Positions 1 to 7,405 of a stretch of DNA of 13,899 nt are shown here, piece by piece (the first letter of the stretch is position 1; the number at the start of each line of letters is the position of its first letter). The stretch covers positions 4,030-17,928 of the forward strand of contig PMBY01000537.1 in NCBI GenBank assembly GCA_003153875.1. Reading direction: 5' to 3'. The notes beneath the pieces were generated by a model. It saw nothing but the letters and a program-made list of their open reading frames with translations. It ran no database searches and was not told where the DNA came from. Source of the stretch: Myxococcales bacterium. GTDB taxonomy: Bacteria > Myxococcota > Polyangia > Fen-1088. The position numbers and the translations under genes are program-made.

Positions 1-537
1 TCGAGCAACGCGCACAAGGAATTGCGGCGCATGCTGGTGGAAGAGCAAAAGCTCGACGGCGTGGTCTCGCTGCCTGGCGGTGTGTTCAAGCCCTACGCCG
101 GCGTGTCCACCGCCATCTTGCTGTTCACCAAGACCAATTCCGGTGGCACCGATCGCGTCTGGTTCTACGACGTGGCGGCCGACGGCTGGAGCCTGGACGA
201 CAAGCGCACACCGCTCTTGTCCGACGACAAACTCGGCCCCGTGCCCAAGGCCGCACTGGAGAAAGACGAGCACAACAAGAACAATCTCCCCGACGTCCTC
301 GCCCGCTGGCAAAAGCGCGACAGCGCCGAACGCAAGCGCCTGCGAACCGCGCAGAGCTTCTGTGTCCCCAAGTCCGACATCGCGGCCCAGGGCTATGACC
401 TGAGCCTCAACCGCTACAAAGAAGTGGTGCACGAAGAAGTGGAGCACCAGGCGCCGAAGGAGATCCTGGCCGAGCTGGCGAAGCTGGAGACGGAGATCCA
501 GAAGGGGATGAAGGAACTGGAGGGGATGGTCGGATGA
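1..537 (+). CDS. hsdM: Type I restriction-modification DNA methyltransferase subunit M, C-terminal part
   Basis: This is the 3' end of hsdM, the N6-adenine methyltransferase subunit that joins HsdS to modify target sites and joins HsdR to form the restriction complex. The frame is open from base 1, so the gene begins outside the window; 178 codons remain. The segment begins [15 protein letters not shown] and continues into [22 protein letters not shown] (about residues 24-45 of the fragment), the strongly conserved stretch after the NPPF catalytic motif in HsdM proteins. The SAM-binding and NPPF motifs themselves lie upstream and cannot be checked. The C-terminus ([21 protein letters not shown]) is a charged helix that usually contacts HsdS. 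The stop overlaps the hsdS start by 4 bp (ATGA), indicating translational coupling. The family call is secure; activity is not testable from this fragment. Confidence 0.95.
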   Translation, partial: SSNAHKELRRMLVEEQKLDGVVSLPGGVFKPYAGVSTAILLFTKTNSGGTDRVWFYDVAADGWSLDDKRTPLLSDDKLGPVPKAALEKDEHNKNNLPDVLARWQKRDSAERKRLRTAQSFCVPKSDIAAQGYDLSLNRYKEVVHEEVEHQAPKEILAELAKLETEIQKGMKELEGMVG

Positions 538-1664
538 ATTTCGCCAGCCGATGGCCGTTAGTTCCCCTCGGCGACGTGGTCGAAGATACGCAATACGGAA
601 CTTCGATGAAGGCGAACGAGCAGGGAACCGGTGTTCCGGTGTTGCGCATGAACAACATCACGTACAGCGGGTCCATCGATATCGCCGACCTGAAGCACGT
701 GGATCTTTCGGAGGCCGAAGACGAACGCTACTTTGTTCGGCGCGGCGACCTCCTTTTCAACCGCACGAACAGTCCGGAACTCGTTGGCAAGATGGGGGTT
801 TGGAACCGAGACGAGCGGTTTGCCTTTGCCGGGTATCTCGTCCGACTTCGTTTGAATTGTGATCGAGCCGAACCACGATTTGTTGGCGCATGGTTCAACA
901 CCCCCGAGATGAAGGCAATGCTTCGTGCGAGGGCGAAGCCGTCTATCAATATGTCCAACATCAACGCCACAGAGGTGTTGGAGTTGTCGCTAGTTCTGCC
1001 GCCTCTCAAGGAGCAGCGGCGGATTGCGGAGGTGCTGGACCGGGCGGAGGCACTGCGGGCCAAGCGCCGCGCCGCCCTCGCCCAACTCGACACCCTCACC
1101 CAATCCATCTTCCTAGACATCTTCGGCGACCCGATCACGAATCCGAAACATCAGCGCAAGATGGCTTTGGGCAAATTGATCAAGCTGAAGAGCGGCGAAT
1201 TCTTGCCGGCGACGGACATGGTTACGTCTGGTCCTTTTGCCGTTCTTGGAGGAAACGGCATCAACGGCCACCACGACAAGTATCTATTTGAGGATCGACA
1301 GATAGTCATCGGTCGGGTCGGCGTGTACTGCGGTTGCGTCCACGTGTCGCCGCCGAAAAGTTGGGTGACGGACAACGCGCTCTATGTGTGTGAATGCAGC
1401 GAAGACATCGAGTTCACCTACTTTGTGCATGCACTGACCCGCGCAAGGTTGAATCAATACGCCAGTCAATCGGGACAACCGCTCGTCTCGGCGTCGCGCC
1501 TCTACCCCGTTGAAGTATTAGTGCCGCCGCTGAGCCTCCAGAGAGATTTCTCCAATCGTATCGCCGCCGTCGACAAACTGAAATCCGCCCACCGCGCCTC
1601 GCTCGCCAAACTCGACGCGCTCTTCGCCTCGCTCCAGCACCGCGCTTTCCGGGGCACATTGTGA
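534..1664 (+). CDS. hsdS: Type I restriction-modification specificity subunit S
   Basis: HsdS is the DNA-recognition subunit of the type I complex. The 376-aa protein has the full two-half layout: target-recognition domain 1 (about residues 1-155), a central conserved helical spacer (about 156-200, [20 protein letters not shown] then FLDIFGDP), target-recognition domain 2 (about 205-330) and a distal spacer (about 331-376, [10 protein letters not shown] then ending HRAFRGTL). Length is normal for the family, so it looks intact. The start is fixed by the ATGA overlap with hsdM. Base composition is mosaic: by hand count, single lines in the recognition domains are about 48-55% GC while the spacers reach 68-78%, as expected when recognition domains are swapped horizontally. 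The stop codon forms the first bases of a 13-bp sequence repeated at the fic start (see repeat entries). The recognised sequence cannot be deduced from the protein. Confidence 0.95.
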   Translation: MNFASRWPLVPLGDVVEDTQYGTSMKANEQGTGVPVLRMNNITYSGSIDIADLKHVDLSEAEDERYFVRRGDLLFNRTNSPELVGKMGVWNRDERFAFAGYLVRLRLNCDRAEPRFVGAWFNTPEMKAMLRARAKPSINMSNINATEVLELSLVLPPLKEQRRIAEVLDRAEALRAKRRAALAQLDTLTQSIFLDIFGDPITNPKHQRKMALGKLIKLKSGEFLPATDMVTSGPFAVLGGNGINGHHDKYLFEDRQIVIGRVGVYCGCVHVSPPKSWVTDNALYVCECSEDIEFTYFVHALTRARLNQYASQSGQPLVSASRLYPVEVLVPPLSLQRDFSNRIAAVDKLKSAHRASLAKLDALFASLQHRAFRGTL

Positions 1665-1674
1665 CGTGACCGAC
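1662..1674 (+). repeat. 13-bp direct repeat, left copy (TGACGTGACCGAC)
   Basis: The sequence TGACGTGACCGAC begins with the hsdS stop codon (TGA) and contains a GTG 1 nt later. It recurs exactly at 2931-2943, where the same GTG is the likely fic start. The bases on either side of the two copies differ. The pair brackets about 1.26 kb of lower-GC DNA, so it looks like the footprint of an insertion or recombination between hsdS and fic. Confidence 0.7.
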
Positions 1675-1686
1675 GCGAAGTCCAGG

Positions 1687-2250
1687 TTAGCGCCGATTCT
1701 TTTTGCGCGCAGTCCTTTGCTGCTTTCTCTTGTTCTTGTTCCCTGTGTGCGCTCCGTGGCTGTACGGCGCAGTGCCATCAGGAGAATTTCCCACGATGTC
1801 ACAGTGGCCAGCCGGGCCGTCGTACGACAGGTGGACGAAACGAAGGAAATCTCTGCCTAGAAGACCGTTGAATGGACGTGGGGTCGGCGGCGTGCTCATG
1901 CCAATCATCTCTGAGGTGAAAGTCATCAGCGTTGTCCGAGGACCGTCGGCAAAAGCAATCGCGATGCTCAAAAGAAAAACCGGGCACTCCTCCGCAATAT
2001 GAGAAATGCCAATCATTGGCTCAAACCGAATAGGTTCAAGACCGAGGGACTCGGCTATTCCGCGATCTACGACGGTCTTGGAAGCCCCCGTGTCGACGAG
2101 CATCTTGATTTGGATGCTTGACGCTTGCTGAATGTCCTCGGGCTTGAGCACCGGACGTGAGAGCGTCACGATCGCAATTGGCCCCAGAAAGACCATCGCG
2201 TCCCTTGAGACCGCTCCGTTCTGGTCCAGATACTGGCAGCGATGTCTCAC
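1687..2250 (-). CDS. Retropepsin-like (clan AA) aspartic protease
   Basis: A predicted 187-aa single-domain aspartic protease of the retropepsin-like type, which act as dimers. The active-site motif is LVDTGASKTVV (residues 51-61, catalytic Asp53), followed by IAESLGL, and the second conserved motif is GLLGRDFL (129-136), the equivalent of the ILGxD-type strand in this fold. The tail (171-187) is very basic (K/R-rich). There is no signal peptide or membrane segment, so it is probably cytosolic. The GTG start at 2250 overlaps the stop of the upstream small gene by 4 bp (GTGA), so the two are co-translated; a later in-frame ATG (Met19) is the alternative start. The gene is antisense to the hsd operon and lower in GC (one sampled line is 31/60), suggesting acquisition. 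Substrate and role are unknown; the catalytic motif is visible but activity is inferred. Confidence 0.8.
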   Translation of the reverse strand: MRHRCQYLDQNGAVSRDAMVFLGPIAIVTLSRPVLKPEDIQQASSIQIKMLVDTGASKTVVDRGIAESLGLEPIRFEPMIGISHIAEECPVFLLSIAIAFADGPRTTLMTFTSEMIGMSTPPTPRPFNGLLGRDFLRFVHLSYDGPAGHCDIVGNSPDGTAPYSHGAHTGNKNKRKQQRTARKKNRR

Positions 2251-2507
2251 GCGCAGGAAAGGCCAAACAGCACGGCGGCCGTCACCGGGGTAGTGTGCGT
2301 TTCCGATACCGGGGCTATCACATAGCCGGTCCCTGCGCCAAACTCTTGAACGGCAGCATCGTAGGCTGCCTTCTCGTCATCGTGAAAGCTGCGTACAGAT
2401 CCATCCTTGAAAACAACCCACTTCCCACGATGCTCTTCAAGCAGTCCCGGCAAGGCGGCGCGGAACAGCTTGGTTTCCTCAAGCACCTTTTCGGATACAG
2501 TTCCCAT
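2247..2507 (-). CDS. Small DUF5678-like protein, partner of the retropepsin-like protease
   Basis: An 86-aa protein of unknown function. Residues 1-25 are a charged helix (VSEKVLEETKLFRAALPGLLEEH), followed by GKWVVFKDGSVRSFHDDEKAAYDAAVQEFG (about 28-57) and GTGYVIAPV. This helix, then G-K-(W/Y)-V-V-h-K-D-G, then the 'EAaYdAgvekFG' helix, then a short strand, resembles the small DUF5678-like proteins that I recall next to retropepsin-like proteases in many bacteria; both the family name and the adjacency are from memory. Its stop overlaps the protease GTG start (GTGA). The ATG start has a weak AAGG about 10 nt upstream. A perfect 16-bp palindrome lies about 80 bp upstream. No catalytic motif is visible; it could be a substrate, regulator or cofactor of the protease. 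Confidence 0.65.
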   Translation of the reverse strand: MGTVSEKVLEETKLFRAALPGLLEEHRGKWVVFKDGSVRSFHDDEKAAYDAAVQEFGAGTGYVIAPVSETHTTPVTAAVLFGLSCA

Positions 2508-2586
2508 GTGTTGTGCCTTCTAACCCCTTCAATACTACCACGTGAAGGGTTTTCGGCACCAAGTGCGTTGCACCTGAGCACATCCA

Positions 2587-2602
2587 AAAATACTTGTATT
2601 TT
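2587..2602. promoter_or_regulatory. Perfect 16-bp AT-rich palindrome, possible operator
   Basis: AAAATAC-TT-GTATTTT is a perfect inverted repeat with a 2-nt centre in an AT-rich patch. It lies 80 bp upstream of the small DUF5678-like gene's ATG (- strand) and about 30 bp upstream of the AlbA_2-type remnant. Position and symmetry fit a dimeric regulator site controlling the protease pair. I see no convincing -35/-10 pair next to it, so the regulatory role is inference. Confidence 0.35.
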
Positions 2603-2633
2603 CAACTGGTTAATGGTGTCATCAAGGCTCAGC

Positions 2634-2876
2634 ATGTCGCGCAACGAGGCACTAGCGTCGCTCATGCGCCGGATGGGAATCTGCGAGGAACGCGGAAGCG
2701 GCATCGACAAAGTGGTGTTCCAGACTGGGCTGTTCCAGCTTCCCGCTCCGCTCTTCGAGGTGACCGGCGAGTCGACACGCGCCGTGCTCTTCGCGCACCG
2801 TCCGCTGACGAAGATGGACAAGCAGGACCGGGTGCGGGCCTGCTACCTTCACGCCTGCCTGAAGTACACGCAATTG
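2634..2876 (+). pseudogene. Remnant of AlbA_2 / RecG-C-type ATP-binding protein
   Basis: The + strand reading frame here encodes SRNEALASLMRRMGICEERG followed by SGIDKVVFQT, then LPAPLFEVTGESTRAVLFAHRPL and DRVRACYLHACLKY. This is the C-terminal region of the Schlafen-like AlbA_2 ATP-binding proteins (the 'RNxxL...G.cEERGSGIdK' motif of the HATPase_c_4 / RecG-C-type domain). Only about 80 residues remain. The N-terminal AlbA_2 domain is missing, because upstream sequence in this frame is the antisense of the small DUF5678-like gene and the palindrome region. The helical DNA-binding-like C-terminus is also gone, with the frame running into unrelated sequence to a stop at 2931-2933. Such ATP-binding genes are common companions of type I RM loci, so this may be the relic of an accessory gene once complete here. 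A functional product is unlikely. Confidence 0.75.
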
Positions 2877-2930
2877 CGCGACGTTAGGTCATTTGATGGG
2901 CATTTGATGAAATCGAATGGAAAGAGCTTC

Positions 2931-2943
2931 TGACGTGACCGAC
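2931..2943 (+). repeat. 13-bp direct repeat, right copy (TGACGTGACCGAC)
   Basis: Exact copy of the sequence at the hsdS stop (1662-1674). Here it contains GTG at 2935, the favoured start of fic (GTG ACC GAC = V/M-T-D). If the DNA between the copies were removed with one copy retained, hsdS TGA would be followed by one C and then the fic GTG: a normal tight operon junction. Confidence 0.7.
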
Positions 2944-3987
2944 TTCGCTTCGCGTTTTACCATCACCAACGCCATCGCGTCCGGGCTGACGGCGATCGAG
3001 CGGGCGCGCGGGTTTCTGGAGGCGGCGACGCTGTCCGCCGAATGGGTGCGGCGCATGAGCCAGCGGGCGCTCTTGCTGGAAGCCCACTACACCACGCACA
3101 TCGAGGGCACCCTGTTGACCCTGGCGCAAGCCGAGCGCCTGTGGGCGGGGCAAAAGGTTCCCGGGGCGAAGCGGGACGATGTGCGCGAGCTGCTCAACTA
3201 TCGCGAGGCCTTCAACTTGGTCTCCGAGTATCTCGGCAGCGGCGAGCCCATCACCGAAGGGCTGATTCGCGAGATTCACAAGCGCCAGGTGGCGGGTGTG
3301 CGCGGCGGAGAGGGCGGCCCGGGCGCCTATCGCAAGGCGCAGAACTATGTGGTGAACAGCAAGACTCGCGAGGTCATCTACACCCCGCCGCCGGCCGAGG
3401 ATGTCCCGCCCTTGATGATGGATCTGGTCCATTGGCTGGGCGCCGAGACCGACATCCATCCCGTGCTGGTGGCCGGCATAGCGCAGTTCCAGCTGGTGCA
3501 CATCCATCCCTTTCTCGACGGCAACGGCCGCACATCGCGCCTGCTGTCCACTCTGTGCCTTTACCGCGCGGGTTTCGATTTCAAGCGCCTCTTCACCATC
3601 AGCGAGTTCTACGACCGCGACCGCCCTGCCTTCTACCGGGCCATCCAGGGCGTGCGCGGGCACCACCTGGATCTCACCGGCTGGCTGGAATTCTTCGTCG
3701 GCGGTCTCGCCACGCAGATGGAGGAGGTCAAGGCGCGCGGCAAGGTAGCCATCCGCTCCGATGTGGTCGCCCGCGCCCACCACCTGAATGATCGCCAATC
3801 GGCGGTGTTGGCTGAGATCCTTTTGGCAGGCCGGCTAGGGGTAGCTGATCTCGAAAGCCTGTTCTCCACGGTTAATCGCCGGACACTGCAGCGGGATCTG
3901 AAACGGCTGCTGGAGAAGGGGCTGGTGCGGGAAATGGGATCTAGCCCGACCGATCCCAACCGGCTTTATGTGCCAGGGAAGCTGTGA
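2935..3987 (+). CDS. fic: Fic family protein (probable AMP transferase) with N-terminal inhibitory motif
   Basis: Fic enzymes usually transfer AMP from ATP to a Ser/Thr/Tyr of a target protein. The complete core motif [12 protein letters not shown] is present (residues 191-202 from the GTG start), with the catalytic His, the anion-binding GNGR loop and the flap region [13 protein letters not shown] (about 149-161). An N-terminal inhibitory helix TTHIEG (about 53-58, matching S/T-xxx-E-G/N) marks a self-inhibited class II Fic. The C-terminus (about 280-350, [17 protein letters not shown]) looks like a winged helix that could bind DNA. I prefer GTG 2935 (350 aa): GGAAAGAG sits just upstream and the 13-bp repeat places this GTG directly after hsdS. 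ATG 2917 (356 aa) is the alternative and lacks a ribosome site. All key residues are present, so it is probably functional. Sitting between hsdS and hsdR, it is an RM-associated Fic; its target is unknown. Confidence 0.92.
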   Translation: MTDFASRFTITNAIASGLTAIERARGFLEAATLSAEWVRRMSQRALLLEAHYTTHIEGTLLTLAQAERLWAGQKVPGAKRDDVRELLNYREAFNLVSEYLGSGEPITEGLIREIHKRQVAGVRGGEGGPGAYRKAQNYVVNSKTREVIYTPPPAEDVPPLMMDLVHWLGAETDIHPVLVAGIAQFQLVHIHPFLDGNGRTSRLLSTLCLYRAGFDFKRLFTISEFYDRDRPAFYRAIQGVRGHHLDLTGWLEFFVGGLATQMEEVKARGKVAIRSDVVARAHHLNDRQSAVLAEILLAGRLGVADLESLFSTVNRRTLQRDLKRLLEKGLVREMGSSPTDPNRLYVPGKL

Positions 3988-4037
3988 CAGGCTGTGACAC
4001 GGAGCTGTGACAAACTATGACACGGAGCTGTGACAGG
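3981..4037 (+). repeat. GCTGTGACA-type tandem repeats between fic and hsdR
   Basis: GCTGTGACA occurs four times and a variant ACTATGACA once. The fic stop codon lies in the first copy. The best periodic part is two adjacent 23-bp units (3992-4014 and 4015-4037) that match at 20 of 23 positions. The array fills most of the 67-bp gap before hsdR. It may be a slippage product at the fic 3' end; each unit adds TGA stops, and a protein-binding role is possible but unsupported. Confidence 0.7.
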
Positions 4038-4054
4038 CCAGCCAGAGGGCGGAT

Positions 4055-6004
4055 ATGACCCTCTTCGACTTCCTGCAAGCCGAGTGGCCCGATGTCTACG
4101 AGTCGGCGCAGAAGGCGGAGGCGGCTGTGTATCCCGATCCGCGCACGGCCTGCTTCTACGCCCGGCGCACGCTGGAGCTGGCAGTGGCGTGGATGTACAA
4201 GCACGACTCGGCTCTGCGCCTGCCCTATCAGGACAACCTGAGCGCCTTGATCCACGAGCCGACCTTCAAGGCCACGGCGGGCGAGGCGGTGTTCAGCAAG
4301 GCGCGCATCATCAACACGCTTGGCAATCAGGCGGTGCACAGTCATCGCCCGATTCAACCGTCGGACGCGGTGACTGCCGTGCGCGAGCTATTCCATTTCG
4401 CGTACTGGCTGGCGCGTTCGTATGCGCGGGGTGCGAAGCCGGCCGCCGGGCTGGTGTTCGACGTCATCGCGCTGCCCAAAACGACGCCGCTGCCCAAGCA
4501 GACCGTCGAGCAGTTGCAAAAGCTAGAGGCTGGCCTGCGCGAGCGCGACGAGAAGCTGTCGACATTGCTGGCGGACAAGGCCGCTCTGGATGCGGAACTC
4601 ACGCGCCTGCGAGCCGAGGTCGCCGAGGCGCGGAAGATCGCGACCGCGCAACCCGACACGCACGACTACTCCGAGGCCGAGACTCGCGATGCCTTCATCG
4701 ATCTGCTGCTCAAGGAGGCTGGCTGGCAGCTCGATCAACCGCGCGACCGGGAGTTCGAGGTCGACGGCATGCCCAACAACCAGGGCAAGGGCTTCGTCGA
4801 CTATGTGTTGTGGGGCGATGATGGCAAGCCGCTGGCTTTGGTCGAAGCCAAGCGCACGCGGCGGGATGCGCGCGTGGGACAGCAGCAGGCCAAGCTGTAC
4901 GCGGATTGCCTGGAGAAGCGCTTCGGACAAAGGCCCGTGATTTTCTATTCCAACGGCTACGACCATTGGATCTGGGACGACAAGCAATATCCGCCACGTC
5001 AGGTGCAGGGTTTCTACAAGAAGGCCGAACTGGAGCTGCTCATCCAGCGACGCAGCACCCGCAAATTGCTGGCCGGGGCACCAATCAACCAGAACATTGT
5101 CGAGCGCTACTACCAGACACGCAGCATTCGCCGTATCGGCGAGGCCTTCGAGCGCGACCACGAGCGCAAGGCCCTGGTGGTGATGGCCACCGGCGCGGGC
5201 AAAACGCGCACCGTGATCGCGCTTTGCGACCTGCTCATGCGCTGCAATTGGGTCAAACGCGTGCTGTTCCTGGCCGACCGGGTGGCGCTGGTCAATCAGG
5301 CCGTGGGTGCCTTCAAGAGATTTCTGCCCGACTCCCCACCCGTCAACCTGGTCACCGAAAAGGACGCCGAAGGGCGCGTGTATGTCTCGACCTATCCAAC
5401 GATGATGGGGCTCATCGACGAATCGCAGGACGGCCAACGGCGTTTCGGGGTCGGGCACTTCGACCTGGTTGTCATCGACGAGGCCCACCGCTCGGTATTC
5501 CAGAAATACGCCGCTATCTTCGACTACTTCGACTCGCTCCTGGTGGGCCTGACCGCCACGCCCAAGGACGAGGTGGACCGCAACACCTACAAGCTGTTCG
5601 ACCTGGAGAACGGCGTGCCCACTGATGCCTACGGGCTGGACGAGGCGGTGAAGGATGGATTCCTCGTGCCGCCCAAGGCGGTGTCAGTGCCGCTGAAATT
5701 CCAGCGCGAAGGCATCAAGTACGCCGACTTGTCCGATGAGGAAAAAGAACAGTGGGATGAGCTGGAGTGGGACGAAGACGGCACGGTTCCCGACCGGGTG
5801 GAGTCCGAGGCGGTCAACAAATGGCTGTTCAACAAGGACACAGTTGACAAGGTACTCAGACACCTGATGACCCAGGGATTGACCGTGGCGGGCGCGTCAC
5901 CACGCCCATGCTTGAGAGATTGCGCCGGCGCTTGCGGGACCTGGTCCAGTTCATCGACAAGCAAAGTCGCAAGCCGGTCTACTCCGATTTCGAGGACGAG
6001 CTAG
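4055..6004 (+). CDS. hsdR: Type I restriction endonuclease subunit R, truncated by internal deletion and frameshift
   Basis: HsdR is the ATP-driven translocase and nuclease of the type I complex. Visible domains: a DUF4145-like N-terminus (about residues 10-125), a coiled coil (about 145-195), the HSDR_N nuclease core with Asp249 (VDYVLW), Glu264-Ala-Lys266 and the QxxxY motif (Gln278, Tyr282), then the first helicase lobe with Walker A MATGAGKT (377-384), DEAH (475-478) and LTATP (499-503). Family similarity stops at about residue 613 (GLTVAG). The last 36 residues are out-of-frame translation of the C-terminal domain, ending at a chance stop. The second RecA lobe (motifs IV-VI) is absent. 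Full-length relatives are roughly 1,000-1,150 aa, from memory; this product is 649. A purine-rich AGAGGGCGG precedes the ATG. Without lobe 2 it should not translocate or restrict. An assembly error at about 5893 would give the same picture. Confidence 0.9.
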   Translation: MTLFDFLQAEWPDVYESAQKAEAAVYPDPRTACFYARRTLELAVAWMYKHDSALRLPYQDNLSALIHEPTFKATAGEAVFSKARIINTLGNQAVHSHRPIQPSDAVTAVRELFHFAYWLARSYARGAKPAAGLVFDVIALPKTTPLPKQTVEQLQKLEAGLRERDEKLSTLLADKAALDAELTRLRAEVAEARKIATAQPDTHDYSEAETRDAFIDLLLKEAGWQLDQPRDREFEVDGMPNNQGKGFVDYVLWGDDGKPLALVEAKRTRRDARVGQQQAKLYADCLEKRFGQRPVIFYSNGYDHWIWDDKQYPPRQVQGFYKKAELELLIQRRSTRKLLAGAPINQNIVERYYQTRSIRRIGEAFERDHERKALVVMATGAGKTRTVIALCDLLMRCNWVKRVLFLADRVALVNQAVGAFKRFLPDSPPVNLVTEKDAEGRVYVSTYPTMMGLIDESQDGQRRFGVGHFDLVVIDEAHRSVFQKYAAIFDYFDSLLVGLTATPKDEVDRNTYKLFDLENGVPTDAYGLDEAVKDGFLVPPKAVSVPLKFQREGIKYADLSDEEKEQWDELEWDEDGTVPDRVESEAVNKWLFNKDTVDKVLRHLMTQGLTVAGASPRPCLRDCAGACGTWSSSSTSKVASRSTPISRTS

Positions 6005-6522
6005 GCGCGCAAATCGACGTTGAATTGCCCGGCTTCAAGACCGGCGATGATTTCGAGCGATTTCGCGCCAAGGCGCGGGCGTTCCTGCGGGCCCATCAAG
6101 ATCACGTCGCCATCCACAAGCTGCGCATGAATCGCGCGCTCACGGCGGCAGATGTGGCCGAGTTGGAACGCATGCTTCGCGAAGCTGGCATCGGCGGTCC
6201 CGAGGAAATCAACCAGGCGAAAGAGACGTCGCACGGCCTGGGGCTCTTCGTGCGCTCGTTGGTGGGACTCCACCGTGAGGCAGCCAAGGCGGCTTTGGGC
6301 GCGTTCCTGGCCGGGAAATCGCTGGCCGCGAATCAGATCGAGTTCGTAGACTTGATCGTGAATCACCTCACCGAACACGGGGTGATGGAGGCGTCGTTGC
6401 TCTACGAGTCGCCTTTCACAGACATCACGCCACGCGGTCCGGAAGGACTCTTCAGCTCGGCGCAGCTGAGCCAGCTAATGGGCGTGCTCGACCAAGTGCG
6501 GAGAGCGGCGATTGCGGGATGA
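5893..6522 (+). pseudogene. hsdR: HsdR C-terminal domain remnant, out of frame with its N-terminal part
   Basis: From about 5896 the frame shifts relative to the upstream hsdR part and reads VTTPMLERLRRRLRDLVQF, FRAKARAFLRAHQDHVAIHKLRMN, LGLFVRSLVGL, FLAGKSLAANQIEFVDLIVNHLTEHGVM, ending at a natural family C-terminus (DQVRRAA). This is the EcoEI_R_C-type domain that packs against HsdM in the complex. The first in-frame ATG is 5908 (204 aa), but no ribosome site precedes it. Relative to intact relatives about 300 residues are missing between the two parts, and the join is not in frame, so the two pieces cannot form one protein. The stop lies 16 bp from the convergent GH2 fragment's stop, with no terminator hairpin visible between them. 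Confidence 0.88.
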
Positions 6523-6538
6523 TTCTCCGAGGGCAACG

Positions 6539-7405
6539 TTAGTCGCAGGTGCCGACGCAGGGAACGAATGTGGCCTCGGTGGCCGTGATGGTCGCGGTGC
6601 CATCGGTGAGTCCCGCTGACTTGGCGGTCACCGTGATGGCGCCGGAACCGGTCGCCTGGATGATGGCGTAGGCCAGATTGCCAAAGGCGTTGCGGGTATC
6701 ACCGCGGAAGGTTTCCTGGGACATGCTGCCACTGTCGACGGCGACCAGAGTCCCGGGACCGGTGAGAGAGAAAGTCACCGGAGCCGTGGCGGTCGGCACC
6801 GCGGCCCGGACAAACGCGACGTCGTTCAGGTCCGTGGTTATCGCGGTGTGATCGGCTATGAGCGCCACCTTGCCCGCCGTCGCTCCTGTGCTGAAGGTGG
6901 TCTTGGGCATTCCCCACATCGTCTGCCACGAATAGCCGATGGTTTTCACCAGCCCCAGCTCGTCCATAAGCCCGGCGGTGGCGCCAACCGTGGGCCACGC
7001 CTTGTCGGCCTCGCCGAGATAGTCCACGCCCGTCCACATGAATTCTCCCATCAACCCGGGGTTCGCGGTGACCTGAGCCCAGGTGCTGGTTTCGGTGCCC
7101 ATTTCGGTGATCAAGGCGGATTTTGTTGGCGCATTGACCATGCCCTTGAGCACAGTGGCCACGTTGTAATTGGTGCCCCACACGTCGAGCAGGGTATTGG
7201 TTGCTGTGCCGACGTCGATGGTGTCGGTTCCGTAGGAAAGCAGGGCCTGGGTGTCACTACGGGTGGGATCGAGAAAGTGACTGATCGCGATCATCTTCGT
7301 GAGGATGGGAGTTCTCACGCTGAACGAATCGCTGATTTCGTTGCCCATGCTGTAGAGAGCGACACTGGGATGGTTGCGATCCCGCATGATCCAGCGGCAG
7401 AGATT
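6539..7405 (-). pseudogene. C-terminal half of a glycoside hydrolase family 2 enzyme (beta-galactosidase-like)
   Basis: The frame (first Met at 7387, 282 aa, with RWI-like family residues just upstream to about 7400) starts inside the GH2 TIM barrel: MRDRNHPSVALYSMGNEI holds the acid/base Glu (Glu17, in the conserved NE). ALITEMGTETS carries the nucleophile candidates Glu95/Glu99, and GEFMWTGVDYLGE is the usual closing barrel motif. Residues about 175-270 resemble the GH2 C-terminal all-beta domain (FSLTGPGTLVAVDSGS, then ETFRGDTRNAFGNLAYAI). The sugar-binding jelly-roll, the Ig-like domain and the first part of the barrel are missing. The lipoprotein N-terminus for this gene lies immediately upstream but in another frame (offset of 2). 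No ribosome site is visible, so it is probably untranslated or inactive alone. Confidence 0.85.

Noticed and set aside
1666..1860. Small + strand frame starting at the GTG in the left 13-bp repeat
   Set aside because: After the first three codons it bears no resemblance to fic, and it is antisense to the protease C-terminus.
2157..2633. Upstream part of a + strand open frame that runs to 2933
   Set aside because: This part is antisense to the protease pair and has no family-like features; only 2634-2876 resembles a known protein.
2890..2909. CATTTGATG direct repeat (two copies 11 bp apart)
   Set aside because: Too short and isolated to assign meaning; probably chance or slippage at the end of the remnant gene.
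1662..2943. Classical insertion sequence or transposon
   Set aside because: There is no transposase, and I found no matching inverted repeats just inside the 13-bp direct repeats.
3981..4037. Possible CRISPR array
   Set aside because: The repeats are directly adjacent with no unique spacers of constant length, and no cas genes are present. The same applies to the 21-bp coding repeats at 7435-7560.
4523..5488. 321-codon open frame on the - strand inside hsdR
   Set aside because: It is antisense to the conserved nuclease and helicase motifs of hsdR and shows no recognisable features.
6523..6538. Terminator between hsdR remnant and the convergent GH2 fragment
   Set aside because: The gap is only 16 bp and shows no hairpin followed by a T run on either strand.
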